A stretch of 64,000 nucleotides of DNA from Ceratopteris richardii. Lineage: Eukaryota; Streptophyta; Polypodiopsida; Polypodiales; Pteridaceae. The translations under genes were made by a program, and so were the position numbers. Every line of letters starts with the position of its first letter. Within the stretch, counting starts at the first letter, position 1. Below, piece after piece: positions 46,311-58,633 of the stretch. The DNA lies in NCBI GenBank assembly GCA_020310875.1, contig CM035428.1, forward strand, positions 104,073,161 to 104,137,160, written 5' to 3'. The notes under the pieces are model-generated. The model was given only the letters and a program-made list of their open reading frames with translations. It ran no database searches and was not told the origin of the DNA.

Positions 46311-46370
46311 TTCATGACCTTGCATAGTTACTTGTACATTGTGTAACATTCCCATCAGGTGGGAGATATA

Positions 46371-46770
46371 ATTTGTATGCTTACACTCAGGTACTCTTTA
46401 TCATTCTTTATTTTTTCTCCTGTAGCCACATTGTCTATATTGGCCTTTAGTGGGAGGATTTTACTGTTAGTGTTCATGTGAAAGGTGAAATAATGGCAAA
46501 AATCTTTTGTATATGTTCTTTAATAGAACACATAGTGGCCTAGTGAGCTAGAGACTATGTGTTTGACCGTATTTTGTAAAACCTAGGAAAGATGTGTCTA
46601 AGGTCTTTGTGTATTGTGTAGTTTCTACATATTTTGTAGGTCTGTGTGGAGTATTGTGTGCATCATTCAGAGATTAGTTTTCTACTATGAGGGCATCATT
46701 GCAAAGCTCACACAAAGGGGAATCCATCATGGTGCATCACCATTGCACCAATTCATCTTTTGCAATATTC
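46371..46770 (+). other. spacer between Copia-C and Copia-B tail
   Basis: AT-rich, with a few TAGTGGGAGG-like purine stretches. It might include a decayed Copia-C LTR, but no TG...CA ends or second copy are available to show it. Confidence 0.4.
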
Positions 46771-47902
46771 TTTTGGCATTCAACTTATGCACGTTGATGG
46801 GAGAATAAACTTATGCCAAACAAAATAAATCGGCACATTTACAACATTTTAGGCTTGAAGATTGCAAACCTATCACCACATCCATGGAGATAGGTTTAGG
46901 ATTGAGTCCTCATGATGTTGGAAATTGTTGTTGTCTATGAATAGGCCATTGGATGCTTGATTTACTTATGCATAACCGGACTTGATATTCAATTTAGAGT
47001 CTTTCATGTGGGGATGCTTATACATAGCCAGCATGTCAAACATTGGAGAGTTAAATGAAACTTTTACTACTTGAGTGATACTTAGCTATTTGGGTTGTTT
47101 TATCAGAAGGGGAATCCTTACCGCCATCTTTATATGCTTTTTTTTTGAGTTAGACTAGGTTGGATTTTATGACACTCGTGTGTCCACAAGTAGTTTTTCT
47201 TCATGCTATCATGCATATCTTCATTGATCAAGACGCAACCTACTATGGCCACTTCTAGTTGTGAGGCCAAGTATAAGATACCTTTCATGGCTATTGTTGA
47301 GTGTGTGTGGCTCCGATGGCTTTTGGTCGATTTGGTTGTTGATCAGCCTTTTGCCACCACCATCTTTATTGACAATCAGAGTTCGTTAAAGGAACCCCAC
47401 GTTCCATGCTCAAACAAAGCACACATTGAGGTGCACTATCATTTTGTCAAGGAGAGACACTTTGTTGGAGACATGAGTTTGCCTTTTGTGTCCACATTGG
47501 ATAATGTTGCAAATCTTTTCACAAAGGCTCTACCTAGGGCAATTTACAAAGTCTTTTATAAAGCTTTTGGCTTACTTTCTTTTGTGGATTTATTTCAGTC
47601 CATATTTTTTTTTGCACTTCCTTATACATAAGTGCTAGCTCCTTGTTTGCCACATCACTCCTAGGGGGGATTTGTTGATATATTTTGGTAGTCATGTGTG
47701 TGAACACACTTAGCATTGTCGAGATACTTTTTCCCCTTTTTAGGAGATTCTCCCCCCCCCCCTCAGCTTGTATATATGCATATAACTTTGAGGGGCTAAT
47801 TATCTTGTGCATTCACTTAGTAATACACTCAATGTTGTGCTCCAAGCCTCTTCTTCTTTCTTGTGTTGTTTACATTCTTCCATGGTCCTCAAATTGACAA
47901 CA
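46770..47902 (+). mobile_element. Copia-B 3' fragment with LTR
   Basis: Starts in RT (matching the minus-strand Copia-B text near 60890: LHVDG... LEDCKPI... ME segments). It runs through RNase H (AHIEVHYHFVKERHFVGDM near 47430; NLFTKALPRAIYKVFYKAFG near 47510), a polypurine tract CTAGGGGGGATT (47661-47672) and an LTR from TGTTGATATATT (47673) to GACAACA (47902). The LTR contains an 11-bp C-run (47752-47762). It is broken. Confidence 0.82.
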
Positions 47903-48300
47903 GTGCAAGTCTTCCAACTATCCATAGAAGTTGAAAATTCCATCATTCAATTCAACCTTCTTTGTCTTGTTGCCAACCTATAGCCCAGTATGAAGAATGA
48001 GCCTCTCAATATAGAATGTTTGACGTTGAAAGGGAGCACCCAAACTCAAGTGAATCTGAATTCTCGTTGATGATTTGGCCGTTGCAATTTCCATCTTTTA
48101 CTTTTACTTATAATAGGAATAGTGGAGTTAAGAAAGACTATGTCCTACTTAGAATTTTGCATCATATCTTTGGAAATCTCCTTAACATTCAACAACTACT
48201 TGTATTTCAACAAAACCTTCTTATAGCCAAGAGAATTATCAAGCAAAGACAACAAGAAATTAGAGTGAGCCAACTCACCATCCTAGAAAAAACATTATAG
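47903..48300 (-). other. unassigned, possibly LINE C-terminal remains
   Basis: No clear feature. On the minus strand a few open pieces continue in the direction of the LINE fragment that follows, but I see no conserved motif, so I leave it unassigned. Confidence 0.35.
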
Positions 48301-49560
48301 GTAGAAAAACAAGTCTTGAAACACTTATGTGCTCTGATATTAGGCTTATAACCAACATTATGGGCTAAACAACCAAACCATATAGACTCCTCTAGCATAA
48401 AACACTTGTTATTGGCAACTCAACTCAAAGGGTATAATTTCTTTTTTAAAAACATCAAACCAAGCTTTCCGCATGTTGTAGGTGAGAATGCTTCGAATAG
48501 AACAAACCCATGAGGAGAAAATAAGATATCTCTTAGATTAATTTTCTTCCAAGACCTATAGCTCTAGGGAGAAAAAAGATTAGTCTTTCTCTTAACTAAG
48601 AGGACCCATACATCCAGAAGATTATAGATCTCAATATTTGTTTCGCACCGAGGTCCCTTGCCAATTTAATAGGACACAAGAGTGCCATACTCCCATCCTT
48701 TTTAGGTAGACAACATATTTTCCATGACACATTAGGGATATTTTTGACACTATCACTACCCCGTAGAAACCTTTTGGCCAAAAGAATCATGTGATTCAAT
48801 TGCTTTTTAGTAGGCATCCAACAACAAACCAAGAAGTAAGTCAAGAAAGTAATACAAAATGGTTAAGAACAAAAAGTCTACTAGAGAAAGTGGGATGATA
48901 AGCATACCATTTAAAAAGCTCATTTTTGAATCTTTTCAACACCCAATACCTTCTCTAGGGTGATATCATATTGTAGCCCAAAGGGATCCCTAAAAGTATG
49001 AAGAGAGTACCATCTTCAATAATATCACACTTAAGATCAAAGATGCATTGTTGGACCACAACATTTGAAACTTTGAAGGAGGTCTTCTTGTGGTTTACTT
49101 GAGATCCACTAGTGATACAAAAAGTATCAATGCATTCCAAAAAATTAGAGATAGTCTTTTGATCAACATTAATTAACATATTGGTATCATCAACAAGCAA
49201 TTGAAGATCAAGAGGGGAAGGAGCTCCATAAATCTGAAGATCTTGGATTTTATTTTTAGAAATGAAATCTTTTATAAGCTAACCCAAACCATCACTGGCT
49301 ATGGCAAAATTAAGGGGAGGGAGAGGGGGCAACCCTATCTTAGAGACATAAGAAATTTGATTCATTGAGATAAGGACCCATTGATAACAACCTTATAGCA
49401 AGCATTATGAAACATGATGTGGACATACCTAATGAACTTCCTACCACCTCCAAGGTCATGTAAAGATTGAAGAATAAAATTCCATTCAATTCTATCATAA
49501 GCCTTGTCAAAATTTATTTAAAAAAAATAGCTCTTGAATTTCCTCATACCTTTGGTGTGA
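48300..49560 (-). mobile_element. LINE (L1-like) RT fragment
   Basis: On the minus strand: FDKAYDRIEWNFI near 49510 (RT domain, the Asp of the first catalytic block), then a GCPLS-type turn near 49325. LVDDTNMLI near 49195 is the catalytic [FL].DD block, and SGSQVNHKKT near 49110 the following conserved block. The C-terminal WKICCLPKKDG segment is near 48700, and a segment ending near 48300 follows. Both ORF ends are missing and several stops and shifts interrupt it. No poly(A) tail or target duplication was found. Confidence 0.85.
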
Positions 49561-49569
49561 GGATTCGTA

Positions 49570-49710
49570 TGATCTTTATTTCTTTTAATTTATTTGTTTT
49601 TTTTTTTAAAATTCTACACCAATACATGAAGTTGTATTATCTTTATTTCTTCTAACTTATTTGTTTTTCAGAAAAAAAAATTCAACACCAATACATGAAG
49701 TTGATGTCCA
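49570..49710 (+). repeat. about 70-bp tandem duplication upstream of the tubulin promoter
   Basis: ATCTTTATTTCTT..., then a T/A homopolymer, then ACACCAATACATGAAGTTG, occurs starting at 49572 and again at 49639. The copies differ in the homopolymer length. This is the last repetitive element before the tubulin promoter. Confidence 0.8.
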
Positions 49711-49813
49711 CTACTTGAAGCGAAAGGATTCATTTGGGGAGAGTGGCATGTGTTATGATGAAGCACTACCAGCACGACTCTCTTTCCTTCGTTCTCTTAA
49801 GGGGTGGCCATAC

Positions 49814-49824
49814 TGACCGTTGGG
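49814..49824 (-). promoter_or_regulatory. MSA (M-phase-specific activator) element, candidate
   Basis: The minus strand reads CCCAACGGTCA, a full match to the MSA consensus YCYAACGGYYA bound by three-repeat Myb (MYB3R) proteins in G2/M-phase plant genes. It lies 423 bp before the tubulin ATG and about 235 bp before the TATA-like box. Three more AACGG cores in the same orientation lie at 49849-49853, 49936-49940 and 50030-50034. Match and clustering are seen; function is inferred. Confidence 0.6.
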
Positions 49825-50058
49825 GGGGGCAACCTACCCAGAAAAAGACCGTTCTATTCTGGAAATGAATTTTGAACTGCAAAAGCACCTGAAAGACCCT
49901 GCAAAAGCTTAGTGCGTTCTCATAGACAGCTCTTCCCGTTGCGGCCGTATACCAATCCTGGCCGTCCATGTTTCGGCCCCATCCACGGCCCACAACCCAT
50001 CAAACACATTCATCAGGCATCTCCAGCGGCCGTTCGATGATCCCACAATCCAAAGGCC

Positions 50059-50068
50059 TATATTAAAT
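50059..50068 (+). promoter_or_regulatory. TATA-like box of the tubulin gene
   Basis: TATATTAAAT is the best TATA-type sequence in the 300 bp before the gene. It implies transcription start near 50090-50100 and a 5' UTR of about 150 bp. That stretch has no ATG before the start codon at 50247. Confidence 0.5.
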
Positions 50069-50246
50069 CCAGAACGTCCACCTACTTTCGTCCTGTGTTT
50101 CACCTTTCACTCGTCGAGGGAGTATATCACTCCATTCCTTGCCTCTTGCTAGATACATTCCTGTTCACGGAGGCGTAAACCTCCATTGTCGTCCATCCTT
50201 CTCTCCTTCAAGAGTCTGTTTCCTGTGTCCCTTTAGCTCCGTCAAA

Positions 50247-51796
<1,550 letters not shown>

Positions 51797-51949
51797 GTAG
51801 TCTTCGTTGAAATGTTTTCAAGTTTTCAAAGCTGCTTCTCGCAGCAGTAGATATGGTTGTAACGGTTTAGGATTTACCTGATATAACTCTAATTACATTG
51901 AATGTTTGGGTTTTACTATGGGAACTGATTTGGTCATATTTCACTTTCC
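51797..51949 (+). other. 3' flank and probable 3' UTR of the tubulin gene
   Basis: T-rich stretch after the stop codon with TTGTAACGG near 51857 and TATAACT near 51881. No canonical AATAAA is seen before the first tandem repeat copy, so the poly(A) site cannot be set. Confidence 0.5.
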
Positions 51950-53640
51950 TTCTATCTTGTGGATGAGTTTATTGAAAGCATAATGCATTTCTCATGTCTA
52001 TTTATGAAATTATTGTGTGAGCGTATTTGTTATTAGAGTCTGAATTTCTGTCTAATTGTATTGAATGATTTGTGTTGTTTACCTCGCATTCTTTTATTGA
52101 TAGGTTCTCTGGCTCATGTCATGGCTACCAGACATGTATACTTTAACTACATAAAATTAGTGCAGACTGACTGATAGAAATCCACAATTTTTTAACTATA
52201 TGACATACTGTTCAAAATATGTATGTCAAGTTAAAGAATTCGGACATGTATACTTTTCACTTAAATAAAAATTAGTGCAGACTGATGATAGAAGTCCACA
52301 ATCCTTTAACTATGTGGCATACTGTTCATAATATGTATGCCAGGTTAAAGAATTCGGATGTGTACTTTTCACATAAATAAAAATTAGTGCAGACTGACTG
52401 ATAGAAGTTCGCAAATCTTTTACTATATGGCATACTGGTCATAATATGTATGCCAGATTGAAGAATTCAAGGGTTTAATACATTTATTTTGTGGTTGATT
52501 TTATTGAAAGCATATTGCATTTGTCGTGGTTTGTCATTAGATTCTGAACTTCTGTCTAATTGTTTTGAAGGGTTTGTGTAGTTTGCTCTTATTCGTTTAT
52601 TGATAGGTTCTGGCTCGTGTCTTGGCTACTGGACATGTGTTCTGTTCACTTGAATAAAAATTAGTGCTGACTTGACTGACAGAAATCCACACTACAATTA
52701 TATAGCGTTCTGTTCATTTTAAGTTTTGGTTACTATCTATGTGAACATTTTCTAGCTTCAATACATGGTTCTATCTTGCGGGTGAGGTTTGATTTGCATG
52801 TCATGTCATTTATGAGTTTATTGATAGTATATTTGTCATTAGATTCCGAACTTCTGTCTAATTGTTTTGAAGGGTTTGTGCTCTTATTCGTTTACTGATA
52901 GGTTCTGGCTTGTGTCCCGGCTACCTGACATGTATTCTGTTCACTTGAACAAAAATTAGTGCTGGATTGACTGACAGAAATCCACACTATAATTATATAG
53001 CGTTCTGTTCATTATAAGTTTTTGTTACTATCAATGTGAACATTTTCTGGATTTAATACATGGTTCTATCTTGCGGGTGAGGTTTGATTTGCATGTCATG
53101 TCATTTATGAGTTTATTGATAGTATATTTGTCATTAGATTCCGAACTTCTGTCTAATTGTTTTGAAGGGTTTGTGCTCTTATTCGTTTACTGATAGGTTC
53201 TGGCTTGTGTCCCGGCTACCTGACATGTATTCTGTTCACTTGAACAAAAATTAGTGCTGGATTGACCGACAGAAATCCACACTATAATTATATAGCGTTC
53301 TGTTCATTATAAGTTTTTGTTACTATCAATGTGAACAGTTTCTGGATTTAATACATGGTTCTATCTTGTGGGTGAGTTTATTGAAAGCATATTGTATTTG
53401 TCACTGGATTCTGAACTTCTGTCTAATTTGTTTTGCAAGGTTTGTGCTGTCTGCCTCGTAAACTTATATTGTTAGGTTCTGGCTACCAGACATGTATACT
53501 GTTCACTTAAATTCGTACTAGTTCAGACTTGACTGACAGAAATCCACACTTCAACCATATGGCATACTGTATATATTAAGCTTTCTTTTCCTACTCATGT
53601 GAACAATTTGCAGCTTTAATACATGGTCAATGAATCTTTC
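51950..53640 (+). repeat. tandem repeat field, unit about 285-305 bp, plus a 110-bp subrepeat
   Basis: A unit containing TCTGTCTAATTG, a TGATAGGTTCTGGCT block, an ATTAGTGC block and ATCCACA recurs. The GGTTCTGG anchor occurs near 52103 (variant), 52606, 52911, 53196 and 53475. Units at about 52760-53045 and 53045-53330 are nearly identical (285 bp). Between units one and two, a shorter piece (ATTAGTGCAGACTGA... ATGTATGCC) is repeated three times at about 110-bp steps (52150-52470). No coding sequence is visible. Confidence 0.9.
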
Positions 53641-54120
53641 CTCTTAGATATTTATTTGACATAACCATGTGAGAACATGAGAAATGTGCACCCATCATGA
53701 CTCGTAAGGAAATGGGTAGTATTTTTTACCATGCATTGTTATTTGGTCTGCACATGCACAATTGGTGCTGCCTTTTTCAACTCCTAACCTGAGTCAAAAA
53801 GAGAAGCAGTGTGAGATCTGAGTGCTTCTTCTGAGTGCTCATTACAGAATTTTCAAGTGTTATGTGCCAGGGTTGTCTTTTCTCAATCTTAAGAGCTTTA
53901 CCAAAGGTGTCTTTGCAAGAATTTGAGCCATGAGTGACAGTTGACATGATTGAATGGTGCCTTTCTAGAAAAGGAAGAGATGACCATGAATATTGATCTG
54001 AATTGATGCATTTTCTTAAAATGTGGAGGTCATTTTGATAAAGTTGTTATCGTGCGTGGCCAAAGTAGTTGTGGGATGGAAGGATAAAAGTAGTTGTTGA
54101 AGGTGATCTTTATAGAAAGA
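53641..54120 (+). other. unassigned spacer between the two tandem fields
   Basis: Unique-looking, AT-rich sequence with no ORF of note, no LTR ends and no repeats that I can see. Confidence 0.5.
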
Positions 54121-54129
54121 TAAGATTTT

Positions 54130-57100
54130 TAGTTAAACTCTTTAGCATACTCCATTCTTTGTCAGATATCGATAATGGCCTCCAAGATCGATGTTGATAT
54201 TCAGTTTCATTTATTGTGCAAAATTTGCACAAGTTTTGTAGCAATGAAAGAGTTGTGAGTAGCTAGTATAGAGTAGGATAGAACATTTTATCAAAAGCTG
54301 GTAAGGGAGAACTATTTTGGAGTAGATTTTCGTTATTAGGCTTTTGGAATGTATTAAAAGTGGCTTATGAGTTTACATACTACATTCTTTCTCAGATATC
54401 AATAATTAGGCTTTTGGAATGTAGTGAAAGTGGTTAGTGAGTTAAAGTACTCCATTCTTTTTCTTGTGCAAATTTTGCACAAATTTTGTAGCAATGGAGA
54501 GTTGTGAGTAGTTATGACAGTAGACTATGTAGAGTAGGAAAGATAAGATTTTACTATGTAGAGTTAACATACTCCTTTCTTCCTCAGATATCAATAATGG
54601 CTTCCAAGATCGATGTTGGTGATACTGTTTCTTTCAAATTTTGCACAAGTTTTTGTACCAATGGGAGAGTTTTGAGTAGTTATGACAGTAGACTATGTAG
54701 AGTAGGAAAGAATACATTTTATCTAAAGCTGATAAGGGAGATAACTATTTCTGAGTAGGTTTTTGTATTTTAGGCTTTTGGAAATGTATTAAAAGTGGTT
54801 CATGAGTTCACATACTCCATCCTTTCTCAGATATCAATAATGGCTTCCAAGATCGATGTTGGTGAATCTTTCAAATTTTGGCACAAGTTTTGTACCAATG
54901 GAAGAGTTTTGAGTAGTTATGACAGTAGACTATGTAGAGTAGGAAAGAATACATTTTATCTAAAGCTGATAAGGGAGATAACTATTTCGGAGTAGATTTT
55001 TGTATTTTGGGCTTTTGGAAATGTATTAAAAGTGGTTCATGAGTTCACATACTCCATCCTTTCTCAGATATCAATAATGGCTTCCAAGATCGATGTTGGT
55101 GAATCTTTCAAATTTTGGCACAAGTTTTGTACCAATGGAAGAGTTTTGAGTAGTTATGACAGTAGACTATGTAGAGTAGGAAAGAATACATTTTATCTAA
55201 AGCTGATAAGGGAGATAACTATTTCGGAGTAGATTTTTGTATTTTGGGCTTTTGGAAATGTATTAAAAGTGGTTCATGAGTTCACATACTCCATCTCTCA
55301 GATATCAATAATGGCTTCCAAGATCGATGTTGGTGATACAGTTTCTTTTTTCATTTTGGTGCAAATTTTGCTACAAGTTTGTAGCAATGGAAGAGTTGTG
55401 AGTAGTTATGCTTTTGGAAATGTATTAAAGTGGTTCATGAGTTTACATACAATCTTTCTCAGATCGATGTTGGTGATACAGTTTCTTTTTTTTTTTTGCA
55501 AGTTTTGTAGCAATGGAAGAGTTGTGAGTAGTTATGACAGTAGACTATGTAGAGTAGGAAAGAATACAATTTATCTAAAGGGAGATAACTATTTTGGAGC
55601 AGATTTTTGTATTTTAGGCTTTTGGAAATGTATTAAAAGTGGTTCATGAGTTTTCATACTCCATTCTTTCTCAGAAATTATGGCTTCCAAGCTCGATGTT
55701 GGTGATACAGTTTCTTTTCCCCCTCCCCTTTTTTTTTGGGGGTACAAATTTTGCTACAAGTTTGTATCAATGGAAGAGTTGTGAGTAGTTATGACAGATT
55801 TTGGAGTAGATTTTGTATCAAAAACTAATAAGGGAGATAACTAATTTGGAGTGGATTTTTGTATTTTAGGCTTTTGGAAATGTATTACATGTGGTTTATG
55901 AGTCTACATACAATCTTTTTCAGATCGATGATGGTGTTACAGTTTCTTTTTTTTATGCAAGTTTTGTAGCAATGGAAGAGTTGTGAGTAGCTATGACAGT
56001 AGACTATGTAGAGTAGGAAAGAATACATTTTATCTAAAGCTGGCAAGGGAGATAACTATTTTGGAGTAGATTTTTGTATTTTAGGCTTTTGGAAATGTAT
56101 TAAAAGTTGTTCATGAGTTTACATACTCAATTCTTTCTCAGATATCAATAATGGCTTCCAAGATCGATGTTGGTGATATAGTTTTTTTTTTTTTTTGAGT
56201 GCAAATTTTGCGACAAGCTTGTAGCAATGGAAGAGTCGTGAGTAGTTATGACAGTAGACTATGTAGATTTTGGAGTAGGTTTTTGTATTTTAGGCTTTTG
56301 GAAATGTATTAAAAGTGGTTCATGAGTTAACATACTTCATTCTTTCTCAGATATCAATAATGGCTTCCAATATCTATGTTGGTGATACAATTTCTTTTTT
56401 CTTTTTGGTGCAAATTTTGCTACTAGTTTGTAGCAATGAAAGAGTTCTGAGTAGTTATGACAGTAGACTATGTAGAGTAGGAAAGAATACATTTTATCAA
56501 AAGCTGGTAAGGGAAATAACTATTTTGGAGTAGATTTTTGTATTTTAGGCTTTTGGAAAAGCATTAAAAGTGGTTCATGAGTGTGCCACTGTAAAAGGCA
56601 GGCCAATTTCTTCACTTGCAAGGACTTCTTTTGTCAAGTTGAGTAGTGAGCAAGTTCTTCATGTGTGAAGACTTTTTCTGCCAAATTGAGTGGTTCATGA
56701 GTTTTCATACTCCATTCTTTCTCAGAAATAATGGCTTCCAAGCTCGATGTTGGTGATGCAGTTTCTTTTTTTCCTTTTTTTGGGGGGGGGGGGGTACAAA
56801 TTTTGTTACAAGTTTGTAGCAATGGAAGAGTTGTGAGTAGTTATGACAGAATTTGGAGTAGATTGTGTATCAAAAACTGATAAGGGAGATAACTAATTTG
56901 GAGTAGATTTTTGTATTTTAGGCTTTTGGAAATATATTAAATGATTTTCATGAGTCTACATACAATCTTTCTCAGATCGATGATGGTGTTACAATTTCTT
57001 TTTTTTGTGCAAGTTTTGTAGCAATGGAAGAGTTGTGAGTAGTTATGACAGTAGACTATGTAGAGTAGGAAACAATACATTTTATCTAAAGCTGGTAAGG

Positions 57101-57400
57101 GAGAAGTAGATTTTTGTATTTTAGGCTTTTGGAAATGTATTAAAAGTGGTTCATGAGTTTACATACTCCATTCTTTCTCAGATATCAATAATGGCTTCCA
57201 AGATCGATGTTGGTGATACAATTTTTTTTTTTTTTTTGAGTGCAAATTTTGCGACAAGCTTGTAGCAATGGAAGAGTTGTGAGTAGTTATGACAGTAGAC
57301 TACGTAGAGTAGGAAAGAATACATTTTATCAAAAGCTGGTAAGGAAAATAACTATTCTGGAGTAGATTTTTGTATTTTAGGCTTTTGGAAATGCATTAAA
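54130..57400 (+). repeat. tandem repeat field, unit about 237 bp, about 14 copies
   Basis: The anchor CAGATATCAATAATGGCTTC, or a variant, begins near 54163, 54585, 54828, 55065, 55300, 56140, 56350 and 57180, and altered forms begin near 54396, 55460, 55672, 55920, 56722 and 56970. A unit reads through GTTGTGAGTAGTTATGACAG, ACTATGTAGAGTAGGAAAGA, GGGAGATAACTATTT and GGCTTTTGGAAATGTATT. 54795-55031 and 55032-55268 are exact or near-exact 237-bp copies. Short in-frame openings start ATGGCTTCCAAGATC in many units. Homopolymer T, C or G runs vary between copies. Confidence 0.93.
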
Positions 57401-57530
57401 ATTGGTTCATGAGTGTGCCACTATAAAAGGCAGGCCAAGTTCTTCACTTGCAAGGACTTTCTTTGTCAAGTTGAGTAGTGAGCAAGTTCTTCATGTGTGA
57501 AGACTTCTTTTGCCAAATTGAGTAGTGAGC
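55672..57530 (+). repeat. higher-order repeat of about 1.05 kb within the 237-bp field
   Basis: The same order of variant units occurs twice: the 'AAGCTCGATG' variant at 55678 and 56728, the 'GATGATGGTGTTACA' variant at 55920 and 56972, then the standard unit at 56150 and 57189. Each round ends with a unique block (GTGCCACT.TAAAAGGCAGGCC) at about 56584 and 57414. The offset is about 1040-1050 bp for the first three anchors. The first round has one extra unit (56350). Confidence 0.8.
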
Positions 57531-57836
57531 TTTTCCCTTATCTTGAAAACTCATCACTTTGTTGTTATTTGGTCCTACCACATCATCAATCATGTAAATA
57601 TGGGTGATTAGATCATGGGTTTGACTTGCTCAATGATAGGGGATTATGATCGGACTACCTCAAATGATCTAGTGTGGATACCACTTGGTGACTTGGCAAG
57701 AAAGCTATTCATGATGCCTTCGAATGTAGCTACACAGAGGTCTATTATTTATAGAGTGATTAAATTAAAGGTGTATGAATGTGCCTTGTACTGCATGTCA
57801 ACACTTTTTGGTCCCATTGTTGGGGAGAATACTGAT
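57531..57836 (+). other. unassigned stretch before a Copia LTR
   Basis: No clear repeats. One short open stretch (57615-57836) has no recognised motif and is probably chance. Confidence 0.4.
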
Positions 57837-58390
57837 TGTTGAGAATATGAGAGTGCATCTCCATTTTGTACCTAGGAGACACTCCATTTCTATTTCATTT
57901 CCTTCTTATATTATATCTCATTGTATCTCGTTACCTTGCCATTTGCTTCTACCAGTGTATTCACTCTCCTTCAAAGAGAATTGTCCCACACATTTGCTTT
58001 GGAGAGCCCCCTTGAACTCTATATAAAGAGGGACTCTCCCCGACTTTGTACTTGGTTAGAAGCTTGAGGTAACTTACTTCATGCTCTTTGCAAGCTCACT
58101 CTAATCCATGTGAGCTTTCCCATGTCACGGTCTACTCGCGTTTGAGTCTCGCACTCTTTCATTTTGTCACTCTTCTTTTCATTTTGCTTCCATGCATGTA
58201 CTCTCTACATGGTATTTGAGCAATAGGAGGAGTTCTTGCTGATGTGTTTGCTGATCATTTTGGTGCTAGTAGTGTTGGAGTTTTGGTGGTTTGCTTTCTC
58301 CTCATTGGAGAAGCCTTTTGCCATCATTTTTTACTCTTTAGGGTCTCATTTTGCCCATTTGCCCACCCCGCCACTGTTCTTCATAATTCT
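57837..58390 (+). mobile_element. LTR and primer site of a truncated Copia-type element
   Basis: TGTTGAGAATATG starts at 57837 and CTCTCTACA ends at 58209, a span of 373 bp. TCTATATAAAG (near 58017-58027) gives a TATA box in the right place. TGGTATTTGAGCA (58210-58222) resembles the initiator-Met primer site TGGTATCAGAGC. About 170 bp of leader follow before the Copia-B LTR at 58391 interrupts. Only one LTR is seen, so the assignment rests on ends, TATA box and primer site. Confidence 0.6.
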
Positions 58391-58619
58391 TGTTGATATA
58401 TTTAGGCAGTGATGTGTGTGAACACACTAGGACCGTAAGACACTTTTTTCCCTCTTTAGGAGTCCCCCCCCCCCCCCCCCCCCCCGTATATACGTGTATT
58501 GCCCTAATAGGTTACTTATCTTTGCACATTCTAGTGGTAATACATTCAGTATTGTGTGTTGTGCAAGCTTCTTCTTCCTTGTGATGTTCACATGCTTCCA
58601 TAGACTTCCAACTCCAACA
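58391..58619 (+). repeat. 5' LTR of the Copia-B copy
   Basis: TGTTGATATATT... to ACTCCAACA, 229 bp. It matches the LTRs at 26764-27110, about 41300-41516 and 47673-47902. The run of 22 C at 58464-58485 is a strong length variant of a shorter C-run in the 47673 copy and is absent from the other two. Confidence 0.88.
58464..58485 (+). repeat. C22 homopolymer in the Copia-B LTR
   Basis: An uninterrupted run of 22 C. The minus strand is a G22 run, able in principle to form G-quadruplex structure. It lies just before the TATATAC stretch, in the U3/R part of the LTR. Confidence 0.95.
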
Positions 58620-58621
58620 AT

Positions 58622-58633
58622 TGGTATCAGAGC
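58622..58633 (+). other. primer binding site of the Copia-B copy
   Basis: TGGTATCAGAGC is an exact complement of the 3' end of plant initiator-Met tRNA, 2 bp after the LTR. It is the standard Copia primer. Confidence 0.93.

Larger units (their letters stand above)
43045..46370 (+). mobile_element. Copia-C, Ty1/copia internal region
   Basis: Plus strand: gag, knuckle, protease, GAG-pre-integrase, integrase start, RT and RNase H, then a weak polypurine tract (GGTGGGAGAT near 46360). LTRs were not identified on either side. It is heavily broken and probably the oldest of the longer Copia bodies here. Confidence 0.8.

Noticed and set aside
50139-50246. N-terminal extension of beta-tubulin upstream of MREI
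   Set aside because: The frame is open but contains no ATG, and MREI is the universal beta-tubulin start.
54504-55650. Short plus-strand ORFs starting MASKIDVGD as a family of small genes
   Set aside because: They are copies of one tandem repeat unit, end at the same place in each unit, lack a recognisable domain and are disrupted in most units.
57615-57842. Small host gene before the LTR at 57837
   Set aside because: No motif, no splice or promoter context, and its end runs into the LTR.
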